Positions 36,648 through 45,353 are shown, numbered from the stretch's first letter. The stretch: 64,000 nt of DNA from Nitrospira sp. (GCA_022843785.1 JALHMZ010000015.1:38244-102243), one strand, 5' to 3'. Notes: generated by a model not told the origin, from the sequence alone. Numbers and translations: made by a program.

Positions 36648-36651
36648 GTGT

Positions 36652-37275
36652 TTATGCAGACGAAGCGGGATCTGTTCCGCGCGCATGCCGCATCCGCGCG
36701 GCATCCAGATCCGCCGGCGTATTGACGTTGATAAACGACAGCCCCTCGTGGTCGATTTTCCGCAATTCGTTTTCAGCCACGAGCCGGGCATGAAGCGACG
36801 GGTGTGCGGCGAGATATTGGATCTTCAACTGACGGGCCTGCAACATCCCCTCGATCACAGGAAGACATCGCCGGCTGTAGAGCGCATGCGTCGGTTGCAG
36901 TCCTTGTTCCAATCGAACCATGACAATATCTGTCTTGTCTTTGAGAGAAACCAGATGGCGCACCAATATGGGATTGAGAAAGGGCATGTCACAGGCAACG
37001 ACAAAGACATACTCTGTGTGAGCTTGCCTGAGTCCCGTATACAGCCCTCCCAGACTGCCGCAACCGGCTACGAGGTCACGAACCACCGGAACCTCCGCGT
37101 CCAACGGCGGGCTGTCTTGTGCGATCACGACACAGACCGTTTGAAAAATGGATTGGAGTACGGCAAGAGTCCGTTCAAACAGAGTTTGCTCCCCGAGCAG
37201 GAGAAACCGCTTGTCTTCTCCCATGCGCCTGCTCTTGCCGCCGGCGAGAAGAATTCCTGTTACATCGCCGATCAT
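36652..37275 (-). CDS. mobA: Molybdenum cofactor guanylyltransferase
   Basis: 207 residues. The nucleotidyltransferase signature TGILLAGGKSRRMGEDK and VVACDMPFLNP are present. MobA joins GMP to molybdopterin to make the MGD cofactor. NXR-type enzymes need bis-MGD, so this gene fits the metabolic picture of the window. It sits directly after the cytochrome c/NxrC fusion gene, with a terminator between. Confidence 0.9.
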   Translation of the reverse strand: MIGDVTGILLAGGKSRRMGEDKRFLLLGEQTLFERTLAVLQSIFQTVCVVIAQDSPPLDAEVPVVRDLVAGCGSLGGLYTGLRQAHTEYVFVVACDMPFLNPILVRHLVSLKDKTDIVMVRLEQGLQPTHALYSRRCLPVIEGMLQARQLKIQYLAAHPSLHARLVAENELRKIDHEGLSFINVNTPADLDAARMRHARGTDPASSA

Positions 37276-37301
37276 GGCATCTTCGACAACGCGCCTCCCT
37301 C

Positions 37302-37336
37302 AAAAACAAAGAGGGGGTGAGTTTCCCCACCCCCTC
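37302..37336 (-). terminator. Rho-independent terminator of the cytochrome operon
   Basis: On the minus strand GAGGGGGTG pairs with CACCCCCTC around a short loop, followed by TTTGTTTTTG. It lies 33 bases after the stop of the fused cytochrome gene and before the mobA start. Confidence 0.88.
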
Positions 37337-37368
37337 CCTCTGCTTTTCCACGAGTCGTCTCGTTCAGG

Positions 37369-39141
37369 TTAGAGCGTCTTGCCCTTTTTCCTATTGGCGC
37401 GACGGGTCAAAATCCATCCTTCCAACAGGACAACACCGAACGCAATCACGACCGGATAGATGTACGTCTCTTGTGGAATCGGAGGATTCATGAACGTGTA
37501 ATAGAAGGCCGACACGGCCATCTTCCGTCCTGCATCGCCGTTATGACCGTCCCATGCAAAGAAAACGGTCGGGATATATTGGCCGACTTCGAAGAAGGTA
37601 TCTTCATCGTAGTCCTGATCCTTCTTATTACCAACCGGACGCTGAATCATTACGTACCAGCGGCCGTTCTTCCATTCGCCCTTGAGGACTTTGAGATTCT
37701 CCTCATAGGTATCACGCTCAACAAAGTCTTTATCCCATCCGGTTCCCAGGAACGCCCGGACTGAGCCATCGGCTTCCCACTTCACGATATCGACGGGGAA
37801 CTGCTCGTTGGTGCCGAACAGGTAGCGCGGCTTGATCGGAGAAGGCAGCTCTTTCCATTTCACCGCCGTTTCGATGGCGATGGCATCGTTATACACCGCG
37901 TACTTATTCTGATTGGATGCGATAGATCCTTCTTCCCCGGTCTTCGGCTCCTGTTCCTTGATATCGATGTTCACCTGCGTTGGAGCCCACGGAAGCTTTG
38001 CCTCCGCAACACTCTTCGTTCTGTCATCCCACTCGACAAGATACACGATGTGCTTATCGTTATAGAGTGAACGAACCCAAATATCGTCGATCCGATTGAC
38101 GAAGTTTCTGGGCTTGTGGGTGATTTGTCCACCCATCGCGACGTACCGCTTAGGAGCCTTCTGCCAGGCTTCATGTTCGATGTCGGCAGGGATCTCTCCC
38201 TCAACAGGATCGGAGGGAATGACGAAATTGATTTTCGGCTTATCGGACAATGGATCGATCGGAAGAGGCTTGCCTTCCGCATCTCTTTCACAGAGAGAAT
38301 TCACGAAATTGGCAATGTCCCATCGTTCATCCACCGAAGTATTGTCGGCGAACGACGGCATCGGAGTGCCATTAACGCCCGTGGAGAAGGTCCGGAAAAT
38401 ATTGGAGACATTATAGGGGTCCTGACGGCTTCCACGGAAGTTCCAGCACTTATGCCAGTTGGCGGGCTGGATCGAAAATCCCCAGTCATCCTTGAGATTG
38501 AAGGCATTCCCGTCACCACGGCCTTCCATCCCGTGACACTCAACGCATTTCTTCTCGACGATCAATTCCGAACCGCGCTTCTTGCTCTCCTCGCTCGCAG
38601 CCTTCGGCTTGAGTTCTGCGAGGTTGAGAATCGTCTGAGATTCAGACTGCTTGTCCGTAAATTTACGATCCTTCACCAGTTGCGTGGTGACGAAAGACAA
38701 GACTTGAAGCCGCTGCTCTTCGGACAGGATGCCCTCCCATGGCGGCATGGCGGAACCGGGCAATCCGTGCGTCACAGTCTCGAAGAGATCGTTCTGACCG
38801 GCAACCGGCTTTTTTGCATCAAACAACGGCAACTCGCCGCTGGCCGTGTGGCGAATCTTGAATGTCCCTTGATTGAAATTCCGCGGGCGCGGCCAGAGAC
38901 GATCGGCTCCCGGGCCATCACCTGCTCCATCGACACCGTGGCACCATACACACTTGGTAAAATAGACCCGCTTCCCCGCCTCGATCATTTCAGCGGAAGG
39001 CTCAGCAGCCAGCTCCCCTTTCTTAAACCCTTCAGGAAGACCGCCTTGAGCAAAGACTGTTCCGGCATTAGTGGCAATCAGGATAACTCCGAAGGCAGTG
39101 ACGGCACCGAAGCCGGCCTTCCGAGTGACGCTGTTCATCAT
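37369..39141 (-). CDS. Di-haem cytochrome c fused to an NxrC-type gamma domain and membrane anchor
   Basis: About 590 residues. A signal peptide (residues 1-32) is followed by two cytochrome c domains with CVWCH (C64) and CVECH (C199), a gamma-subunit-like domain of the EbdC/NxrC type (about 310-560, with VRSLYNDKHIVYLVEWDD, VDIVKWEADG, RKMAVSAFYY) and a C-terminal membrane helix (YIYPVVIAFGVVLLEGWIL). The place that holds the haem-ligand Met in CMGQ of the other two NxrC proteins reads LFGT here, while the Lys (GRK) is kept. The start at 39141 follows GAGGATCAAT. It is the last gene of the first oxidase operon and could carry electrons from NXR to the oxidase. Confidence 0.88.
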   Translation of the reverse strand: MMNSVTRKAGFGAVTAFGVILIATNAGTVFAQGGLPEGFKKGELAAEPSAEMIEAGKRVYFTKCVWCHGVDGAGDGPGADRLWPRPRNFNQGTFKIRHTASGELPLFDAKKPVAGQNDLFETVTHGLPGSAMPPWEGILSEEQRLQVLSFVTTQLVKDRKFTDKQSESQTILNLAELKPKAASEESKKRGSELIVEKKCVECHGMEGRGDGNAFNLKDDWGFSIQPANWHKCWNFRGSRQDPYNVSNIFRTFSTGVNGTPMPSFADNTSVDERWDIANFVNSLCERDAEGKPLPIDPLSDKPKINFVIPSDPVEGEIPADIEHEAWQKAPKRYVAMGGQITHKPRNFVNRIDDIWVRSLYNDKHIVYLVEWDDRTKSVAEAKLPWAPTQVNIDIKEQEPKTGEEGSIASNQNKYAVYNDAIAIETAVKWKELPSPIKPRYLFGTNEQFPVDIVKWEADGSVRAFLGTGWDKDFVERDTYEENLKVLKGEWKNGRWYVMIQRPVGNKKDQDYDEDTFFEVGQYIPTVFFAWDGHNGDAGRKMAVSAFYYTFMNPPIPQETYIYPVVIAFGVVLLEGWILTRRANRKKGKTL

Positions 39142-39190
39142 ATTGATCCTCATGTCGTCCATCCAGGTTAGCAGTAGATTCCGCAACTGA

Positions 39191-40228
39191 TTAATCCCAG
39201 GTACGGGGATAGTAGCCCGTATGCCAATATTCAAACAAAATGACTTTCCAGATTTCGTCCACTGTCAAGTGCTGTTCCCACGGTGGCATGACCGAAGCCC
39301 AAGGGAACCCTTCGTTCGGCAAGCCGATACCGCCCTTGGAGACACGCCAGAAAATGAAGGTCTCCTGCAGCTGGGCAATTGTACCCGGGTCAGTAAAGTT
39401 TGCCGGAATCGGGTTGAACGCGAAGGCGTGCAGGCCGCGTCCATTTAGATTATCTCCGTGGCAGAAATGGCAGTTTTGGAAAAATATTTCTCCGCCTTCC
39501 CTGACATATTTCAGATAGCCTTGATTCTTGTCGTCCCAAGGATTGGCATTCGGCTTCATCAACCGCCCCATTCCCTGTTCCACAATATTGGCGTTACTAT
39601 ACTCTTGGTCGTACTTCCCTTCCGGGTTCACACGATAGGGACTTTGGGATGTCTGCAAAACGTACGTCTTTCCATGAACCTTGGTGCTGGCCGGAGGAGC
39701 GGGATGGACAGTCCGGAGCTCAACGGGTTCCTCGGACTTCGGGACCATGGCGTTGTAAGAAAATCCCCCGACCAGGATGGGAATCAAGACAAGATAGAGA
39801 TACCGCATCATCTTGTTCATGCCCGTCTGCGCATCCAACACGTTCATGATCGGTTGCTTGAACTTCTTCCAATCCTCCTCACTGGCAGAAATCCACATAA
39901 ACACGGCGACCATCGACACCGTCCCATACATTGCACGGACGCTGAACGGGATCGGCGGATAGACTCTGAACTTCAAATAGAGCATGAAAAACAGCCAGAA
40001 TCCGATCCCCTGCCAAAACCTTGGCATCGGCATGCCCATGGCGCTCAGCATGAAACTCAATCCCGTGAAACCCGCGACATAACAGGCTACTTCGATCAAC
40101 ATTTGCATCGGCATGTAGCCTTCGACTAATCGCACCGTATTTGACGGAACGACGTCGAAAATCATACCTGCGAGCAGAAGGAGCCCCATGGCTCCGACCA
40201 GAGCACCGAGTGACATCAAAGCTTTCAT
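39191..40228 (-). CDS. Membrane-bound mono-haem cytochrome c
   Basis: 345 residues. Four to five membrane segments fill the N-terminal half (for example LGALVGAMGLLLLAGMIF, FWQGIGFWLFFMLYL, YLYLVLIPILVGGFSY). The C-terminal half is a periplasmic cytochrome c domain with CHFCH (C253) and a likely Met ligand in SVMPPWEQHLT. It is co-directional with the neighbouring cytochrome and oxidase genes. The order suggests it is a membrane anchor and electron-entry subunit of the bd-like oxidase complex. The family is known mainly from Nitrospira-like genomes, which is inference. Confidence 0.85.
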   Translation of the reverse strand: MKALMSLGALVGAMGLLLLAGMIFDVVPSNTVRLVEGYMPMQMLIEVACYVAGFTGLSFMLSAMGMPMPRFWQGIGFWLFFMLYLKFRVYPPIPFSVRAMYGTVSMVAVFMWISASEEDWKKFKQPIMNVLDAQTGMNKMMRYLYLVLIPILVGGFSYNAMVPKSEEPVELRTVHPAPPASTKVHGKTYVLQTSQSPYRVNPEGKYDQEYSNANIVEQGMGRLMKPNANPWDDKNQGYLKYVREGGEIFFQNCHFCHGDNLNGRGLHAFAFNPIPANFTDPGTIAQLQETFIFWRVSKGGIGLPNEGFPWASVMPPWEQHLTVDEIWKVILFEYWHTGYYPRTWD

Positions 40229-40272
40229 CGCCTACTCCCTTTCCCTCCGCAACAGCGATACATAAATCAATA

Positions 40273-41586
40273 CTATGAAATCTTTGGTGGCGGCGCGCCC
40301 ACTTTCACTTGCGATAGATAATCCACAATCTTCTTCAACGCGCCTGCGCTCAATTTCTGCCCGAACACCTTAGGCATCGTGTTATCCGGGAACGGCTTCA
40401 CGACGTACGCGCTCGGCTCGACGATCGACTCCATAATATATTCGGTCGTAGACTTGGCCGTCCCCTTGTAGGCTGGATCCTTTATGCGGAGTGGGGCATT
40501 TGTGCCCTCCTCCAGCTTAGGACCGATCGTGCCGACCGCTCCAGGAATACCAGGAATCACATGGCATGAAACACACTGTCCCTTGGCGAAAATTTGGTCA
40601 ACCGGCTCAGACCCGTCTGCCAACAACGAACTTGCAGCACCTGCCGGCTTATCTTCTTGCTGCTTGGGCCGATCGGATTCTGGAATAAACTTCTCATAGG
40701 ACTTGATCATATCTTCGTAAGAAGGCGGCTCCTTGCCTTCACGGAGATACATCCAGGTATCCACTGCGGCCAACTCTGGAAGACTCAAGGATATCGGTGG
40801 CTTATGAATTTTCGGCATTTGGCTTTCGCGATCATTCGATCCCTTCAGCCCGAAACCAGCCACGACATAACAATTCGGGCAGGAATGCGATTCAGCGATA
40901 TACTCCTGTCCGGTCGTCGCCGTTCCACACCCGGGGCAAGACTCCTTCTCCACTGTGTCGCGCTTTGCCGGCGCATTCATGCTATAGCGAGGATCCGCCA
41001 GCCGTTCCTTCTCCGCGCGCTCAGGTAGTCCATAAAGATTCGGGGCCCGTTCGCTCAAGAATCCTTTTTGAAAACCGTGACAGAGCGGGCATTGCCCCTT
41101 GCCGATCTCTCCCTGCACGCTGCTCTTTCCGATACCGCCGAAGATAATCTCTTCGCCCTTATCGGCCAGCTGCTGGGGAGTCATCGAGTCCCAGGTGATC
41201 TTTTCTTCTTTCGGCGGGAATCCCCCTTCGACTTGCGGTAGCCAGTTGCCATAGCCCGAGAGGAACGCCGCCACAAAGAACATAAATCCGCCGATTTTCA
41301 GCAATGCGCCAAGATTGGTGAAGTACATCGCCATCACAAAACTTGTGACGGTAATCAATGCAAGGGATGCAGGCAGCATCCGGTTTTCACCGTAGAAATT
41401 GTTCTTATAATTGGCGATCGCCATGAACAACAGAAACGTGGCGACAATCCCGATAAAAGTCTTGAACACCGCTCGTTTTTTTGCTGCAGGCTCGGCGATG
41501 GACACCTGAAAGTAGACGAGCAAACCTGCAAGGATGACTATCGCCATCCAACCCATCGAGAGGGCTTCGCTAATCAGATTACCCAA
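40273..41586 (-). CDS. Membrane-anchored di-haem cytochrome c with a CxxC-x15-CxxC insert
   Basis: 437 residues. It begins with TTG at 41584-41586 after GGAGGAGGT. Four membrane helices lie in residues 10-115. Two cytochrome c sites follow: CPLCH (C166) and CVSCH (C338), with Met ligands possible in NTMPKVF. Between them C217, C220, C236 and C239 form CPGC and CPNC, a zinc-ribbon or rubredoxin-like metal site on the periplasmic side. This insert is unusual for a cytochrome c. It lies between the bd-like oxidase gene and the membrane cytochrome c gene. Confidence 0.85.
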   Translation of the reverse strand: MGNLISEALSMGWMAIVILAGLLVYFQVSIAEPAAKKRAVFKTFIGIVATFLLFMAIANYKNNFYGENRMLPASLALITVTSFVMAMYFTNLGALLKIGGFMFFVAAFLSGYGNWLPQVEGGFPPKEEKITWDSMTPQQLADKGEEIIFGGIGKSSVQGEIGKGQCPLCHGFQKGFLSERAPNLYGLPERAEKERLADPRYSMNAPAKRDTVEKESCPGCGTATTGQEYIAESHSCPNCYVVAGFGLKGSNDRESQMPKIHKPPISLSLPELAAVDTWMYLREGKEPPSYEDMIKSYEKFIPESDRPKQQEDKPAGAASSLLADGSEPVDQIFAKGQCVSCHVIPGIPGAVGTIGPKLEEGTNAPLRIKDPAYKGTAKSTTEYIMESIVEPSAYVVKPFPDNTMPKVFGQKLSAGALKKIVDYLSQVKVGAPPPKIS

Positions 41587-41672
41587 GGTATTGACCTCCT
41601 CCGGCTCACGCGGGAAGGATAAGAGCTCCCCGCCGACTCATGCCTGCCGAATATCTATAAATATCTATCTGG

Positions 41673-43589
41673 CTAGTGGCTTGCTGCCGGTTGCGGTACC
41701 GCACCAGGCACCCCTGCCTTTGCTTCAACCGGGGCCTTCTTGGCCGCCAAACTACCGAGCCAGAACACGAAGAGAATACTGACCCAAAAGAACAATACGT
41801 TGAAAGAAATCATATTTGCCGCAAATCCCACCGTATGAGTATAGGCCCAGGGTGAGTTATCGCGCATAATCTCATTGACGTGCCAGAAGAGACGGACGGA
41901 TGAGCGAATGTACCCCATCAATCCCATCATCCAAGTAAAGGCAGTCGCCAACATGATGAGCGCATATTGCGAACGGGCGGAAATCTTCCCCCACTCGATC
42001 GGCCCCATTTGCTTTGCCCCCTTCATCATCACACCATTAAGGGCAAACATAAAGAAGAGGCAGGAGAGGGTGGTCGCCACCTGGGGAACAGAAAGCCCCA
42101 CGCGGACGTTCGCCGGAATGTAATACCCGTACACGGCTAGCCCGATAATATTGAAATAGGCGCACGCAAAGAAGACGCCCATAAAGATATTGCCGAACTT
42201 CGCCCACGATACGGTTGAAACCTTGTTGCCCCGCATATACCAGACGAAGCTCAAGACCGTCGTCGTAATAATGACGTTAATGCCGCCATTCTTGGCCGAC
42301 ATAACACCATAGTTACCCAGCACAGGATGCTGCTGGCCTCCCATGGCCTTCAATTCGGCCGGCGTCATCACCATCGTGTGCGGCGTGATAAACACCATGT
42401 AGCCGCACGCAAGCAGGAACACCAGATACTTAATGTATCGTTGGTATTTTTCAGCTCCACGCATCCGGCCCATGGCCTGCCACAGGTAATAGTTGGTGCT
42501 AAGGAAGAGGATGCCGATCATGGTCGCCTGAATAATGAACAGCCAGGCAAGCAACCCGCCCATGAGGGTGATGCCCATTTGCTGACGGTAGGCATAAACC
42601 TCGCGCATCAGCCAATAGCCTGCGAACGGCAACGGGATCAAGAACGCCACGCCAAGCGCCATGGCGATATAGCCCATCCAATCGTAATGCGCACGATCCT
42701 CGTCCGTCTTCGATGCCAGAAACTTATAGGCGGCATACGCAGCCACGACGCCTCCGCCGAAGGCCATGTTGCCAAGAATGCGGTGCAAGTTGAGCGGATT
42801 CCACAAGGCGGTGTGGATCACGTGCCAGATATTTCCGAGGAATCGGCCCTGCTCATCGACACCCGCCGGTGACATCATGAAGCCGATCCACGAATTCGCC
42901 AGGAACATGAGCAAGGTCCCGATGATATTGAGGACCACCGACATGCTCAGGTGAATCCACTTCAAGAACCCTTCCTTCATCTTGTCCCAACCATAGTAGT
43001 AGATGTAGAGGGTTCCACTCTCCGCCACAAACATCAGTGCATAAATATGCATGACCGGGCGGAAGATGCCGGATAGATACCCGAAGAATGCCGGATAGAG
43101 CGTCAAGAAGGTAAAGATCAAAATACCGCCGAGAACGGCGGTCAAGGAATAGGCCGTCAGGCTGATCTTAATGAAGTCATATGCCAACTGATCATACCGC
43201 TTGGCCAATGCCTTATCTTTCGTCACCACCCCCATAAACTCGATGATCATGCAGAAAATCGGCACGGCCAGCACGAAGCTGCCGTAATAGAGATGCTGCT
43301 GATTGGCAAACCAGAGCAGGACCCGGCTTTCGAAGTTGTACCGGGGATAATCCCTGGGGCCGTCGACCGTCTTCGGAGCCGGGGCACCCATGACGATACC
43401 CTCGGTCTTATAATAGACGTCGCGCCCCTTCTCGACTTTATCGCCTTCCTTCTTTTCCGCGTTAGCGGCCGGCGCCTCTTCACCGATAGCCAGTGACGGC
43501 AACGCCATAACGATCGGGAGCAGAAGGAGGCCCACCATCGCACACAACCCCATGATGGCGAACAGGCTCTTCCGGGTTACGAGACCCAT
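41673..43589 (-). CDS. Cytochrome bd-like oxidase subunit, locus 1
   Basis: 638 residues, about 14 membrane helices after a signal-like N-terminus. It resembles CydA: RVLLWFANQQHLYYGSFVLA (His as haem ligand), FVAESGTLYIYYYGWDKM (CydA-type Glu), NSWIGFMMSPAGVDEQGRFL, HVIHTALWNPLNLHRILGN with several His, and GNYGVMSAKNG. The quinol-binding Q loop of CydA is not recognisable, and cytochromes c are encoded beside it. Nitrospira genomes hold such bd-like oxidases that are proposed to be the terminal oxidase. Whether it oxidises cytochrome c rather than quinol is inference. AAGGAGG precedes the ATG. Confidence 0.87.
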   Translation of the reverse strand: MGLVTRKSLFAIMGLCAMVGLLLLPIVMALPSLAIGEEAPAANAEKKEGDKVEKGRDVYYKTEGIVMGAPAPKTVDGPRDYPRYNFESRVLLWFANQQHLYYGSFVLAVPIFCMIIEFMGVVTKDKALAKRYDQLAYDFIKISLTAYSLTAVLGGILIFTFLTLYPAFFGYLSGIFRPVMHIYALMFVAESGTLYIYYYGWDKMKEGFLKWIHLSMSVVLNIIGTLLMFLANSWIGFMMSPAGVDEQGRFLGNIWHVIHTALWNPLNLHRILGNMAFGGGVVAAYAAYKFLASKTDEDRAHYDWMGYIAMALGVAFLIPLPFAGYWLMREVYAYRQQMGITLMGGLLAWLFIIQATMIGILFLSTNYYLWQAMGRMRGAEKYQRYIKYLVFLLACGYMVFITPHTMVMTPAELKAMGGQQHPVLGNYGVMSAKNGGINVIITTTVLSFVWYMRGNKVSTVSWAKFGNIFMGVFFACAYFNIIGLAVYGYYIPANVRVGLSVPQVATTLSCLFFMFALNGVMMKGAKQMGPIEWGKISARSQYALIMLATAFTWMMGLMGYIRSSVRLFWHVNEIMRDNSPWAYTHTVGFAANMISFNVLFFWVSILFVFWLGSLAAKKAPVEAKAGVPGAVPQPAASH

Positions 43590-43672
43590 GAAATACCTCC
43601 TTGATGCAATGCGAATAAATCCATGAGATGTCCGTATGTCAATCGACTCAGGTCGGTACCGGCATCCTTCTA

Positions 43673-43804
43673 TTACTGGCGGAAGAGATACCAGAAATCC
43701 AAGCCCTGCATATCCATCAGATAATGATCGACCATCGCGAAGTACCCCACCGCAAGGATGAGAGAGACGATTACCGCGATGACCGGATTATTCAGCGCAC
43801 TCAT
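43673..43804 (-). CDS. Very small single-helix membrane protein (43 aa), oxidase locus
   Basis: A 43-codon gene, MSALNNPVIAVIVSLILAVG then YFAMVDHYLMDMQGLDFWYL, with one membrane helix and a short aromatic tail. AGGAGAAGAGG lies just upstream of the ATG. It directly precedes the bd-like oxidase gene on the same strand. Small single-helix subunits (CydX, CydH, CcoQ types) are common in terminal oxidases, so this is a likely accessory subunit. It is short enough to be missed in routine annotation. Confidence 0.75.
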   Translation of the reverse strand: MSALNNPVIAVIVSLILAVGYFAMVDHYLMDMQGLDFWYLFRQ

Positions 43805-43885
43805 ATCCTCTTCTCCTCTTTTTCGTCCTTCTGAACTCGTCACTTTCCTAAACGCATAACCTGCGGATCGCGTAATCAGCGGCCA

Positions 43886-44011
43886 TCAACAGGGACACTG
43901 AATTCCGGCAAACCAATAGAAAAACCACAGCCCAAATGCACAGGTGATGTAGAAAATCATCTTGCCGATTTTGACCTTGATCTCACTATCTTGAGGTGCT
44001 GCCGATGCCAT
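43886..44011 (-). CDS. Very small single-helix membrane protein (41 aa), oxidase locus
   Basis: A 41-codon gene starting MASAAPQDSEIKVKIGKMIF and continuing with a membrane helix (YITCAFGLWFFYWFAGIQ) and a Cys-Pro-Cys end. AAGGAG lies seven bases before the ATG. It is upstream of the other small gene, so the first oxidase operon may begin with it. The terminal CPC could bind metal or form a disulfide. The family is not recognised. Confidence 0.72.
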   Translation of the reverse strand: MASAAPQDSEIKVKIGKMIFYITCAFGLWFFYWFAGIQCPC

Positions 44012-44141
44012 CGCTAACTCCTTATTGCTGATCGATTTGATGGATAGCTATTGAGATTCCGCGTTTCTTGACAGCCAGGGAACCCTATGTTATTCAACTT
44101 CCTCGCGACTCGATTGTGAGCGTGATCACGGAAGAAAAATC

Positions 44142-44246
44142 ATGGCACAAAACTCAAAAGCGTTCGACATTATAGTTTTGGCTGGTATGGTTGTCAACAT
44201 CATCTTGGCCGTGTTTTTAATTCTCTACTATTTTGATTTTCTGTAG
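44142..44246 (+). CDS. Possible small membrane protein (34 aa), convergent
   Basis: On the plus strand ATG at 44142 opens 34 codons: MAQNSKAFDIIVLAGMVVNI and then a continuing hydrophobic helix to a TAG at 44244-44246. GGAAG lies upstream. It overlaps the last 47 bases of the SUMF1-domain gene on the other strand. The product is a plausible single-helix protein, but chance cannot be excluded. Confidence 0.4.
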   Translation: MAQNSKAFDIIVLAGMVVNIILAVFLILYYFDFL

Positions 44247-45144
44247 CGCCGGACGGCTTCTCCTGCTTCTCTTCTTCCGAGTTTTTTGAGACCGCGCAGC
44301 GAAATCCGATCGTTTCATCGCGAAAATCCGGCATCATTTTGCTGCGGCTGGTAATACGAATATCGGCTCCGGTCGTCGTAAAACTTCCGCCTCGCAACAC
44401 CCGATACGTCCCATGCTCAGGGCTCGGAGGATTCTTCTCCGGCGATTCCTTGTAATAGACTTCCTGATACCAATCGCCCACCCACTCCAAGACATTGCCG
44501 GCCCCATCCATTACCCCGTAGGGACTCTTGTCGGTGTGGAAACTTCCCACCGATGCGGACACTTCATGCCCGTCATTCACTCGGGCCCAGTTGGCGCCGT
44601 TGGCCTGCTCCTTATCCCCCCAGGGCCAGAGTCTCCCGTCGCTGCCACGCATCGCCTTTTCCCATTCCGACTCCGTCGGAAGCCGCTTCCCCTTCCATCG
44701 GCAATATTCCGTCGCATCGTCCCATGATACATAGACGATCGGCTGATTGGTTCCCTTCATCCTGCCGATGCTCTTCACATAGCGCGCGGGCAACCCGGGC
44801 TTCCGGTGGCCGGTAGCAGCGACGAACTGCTGATAGTAATGATTAGTCACTTCATACCGATCGATCGAAAAACTATCCAAGTAAATAGTCCGTGGCGGCT
44901 GTTCATCAAACCCGCCGCTCTCAGTTCCACGAACGAAAGGCCCGGCCGGGATCGTCACCATGTCCTCCGGAACCGGCTCTTCGTTCGTCGCGCTGTCCGG
45001 CTCCCACTCAACCACATTCGTCGATTCACCGGATGGCTTTTCGAATGGTGTAAGAGTCGTGCCTTTCATGATGCCCGCGATAGGGAGGGCTGCGCAGGCC
45101 AACACAACGAACAGGAAGACTATTTTGAATTTTGATTCGAGCAT
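44200..45144 (-). CDS. SUMF1-domain (FGE-fold) membrane-anchored protein 1
   Basis: 314 residues. An N-terminal membrane helix (IVFLFVVLACAALPIAGI) is followed by the formylglycine-generating-enzyme fold: MVTIPAGPFVRGTE, DSFSIDRYEVTN, VSWDDATEYCRWKGKRLPTE, WPWGD, GNVLEWVGDWY, YRVLRGGSF and IGFRC. The two catalytic cysteines of true FGE, which lie between RGGS and GFR, are absent, so this is probably not an active formylglycine enzyme. Proteins of this fold near respiratory genes (NirV-like) are often of unknown role. It sits between the two oxidase loci and is paired with the similar gene at 45353. Confidence 0.85.
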   Translation of the reverse strand: MLESKFKIVFLFVVLACAALPIAGIMKGTTLTPFEKPSGESTNVVEWEPDSATNEEPVPEDMVTIPAGPFVRGTESGGFDEQPPRTIYLDSFSIDRYEVTNHYYQQFVAATGHRKPGLPARYVKSIGRMKGTNQPIVYVSWDDATEYCRWKGKRLPTESEWEKAMRGSDGRLWPWGDKEQANGANWARVNDGHEVSASVGSFHTDKSPYGVMDGAGNVLEWVGDWYQEVYYKESPEKNPPSPEHGTYRVLRGGSFTTTGADIRITSRSKMMPDFRDETIGFRCAVSKNSEEEKQEKPSGATENQNSRELKTRPR

Positions 45145-45230
45145 ATGGACCTAGCAACCACCAGGGAAGCTTGGCTTACTTATACAGCATTGTTGACGTC
45201 TTACAGATGCCACTACAGATTCAATCGCAT

Positions 45231-45353
45231 CAGGATGCTCAAAAAGGCCGTCCGGCCAGACCGTAGCGAGCGAAGAGGCGAGGCATACGCTTCGGTACGT
45301 TAAGCCTCTGGGCGATGCGAGAACGCCGCTGGCGGATTCTTTCAGCATCCTGC
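45231..45353. repeat. Palindromic intergenic element, copy B (123 bp)
   Basis: Opposite orientation to copy A at 32436-32561. The ends CAGGATG and CATCCTGC are inverted. Conserved inside parts include AAAAAGGCCGTCC and GCGAGAACGCCGCTGGCGG. Its last base coincides with the stop codon of the neighbouring gene at 45353. Placement against a stop codon recurs at 10186. Confidence 0.82.
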
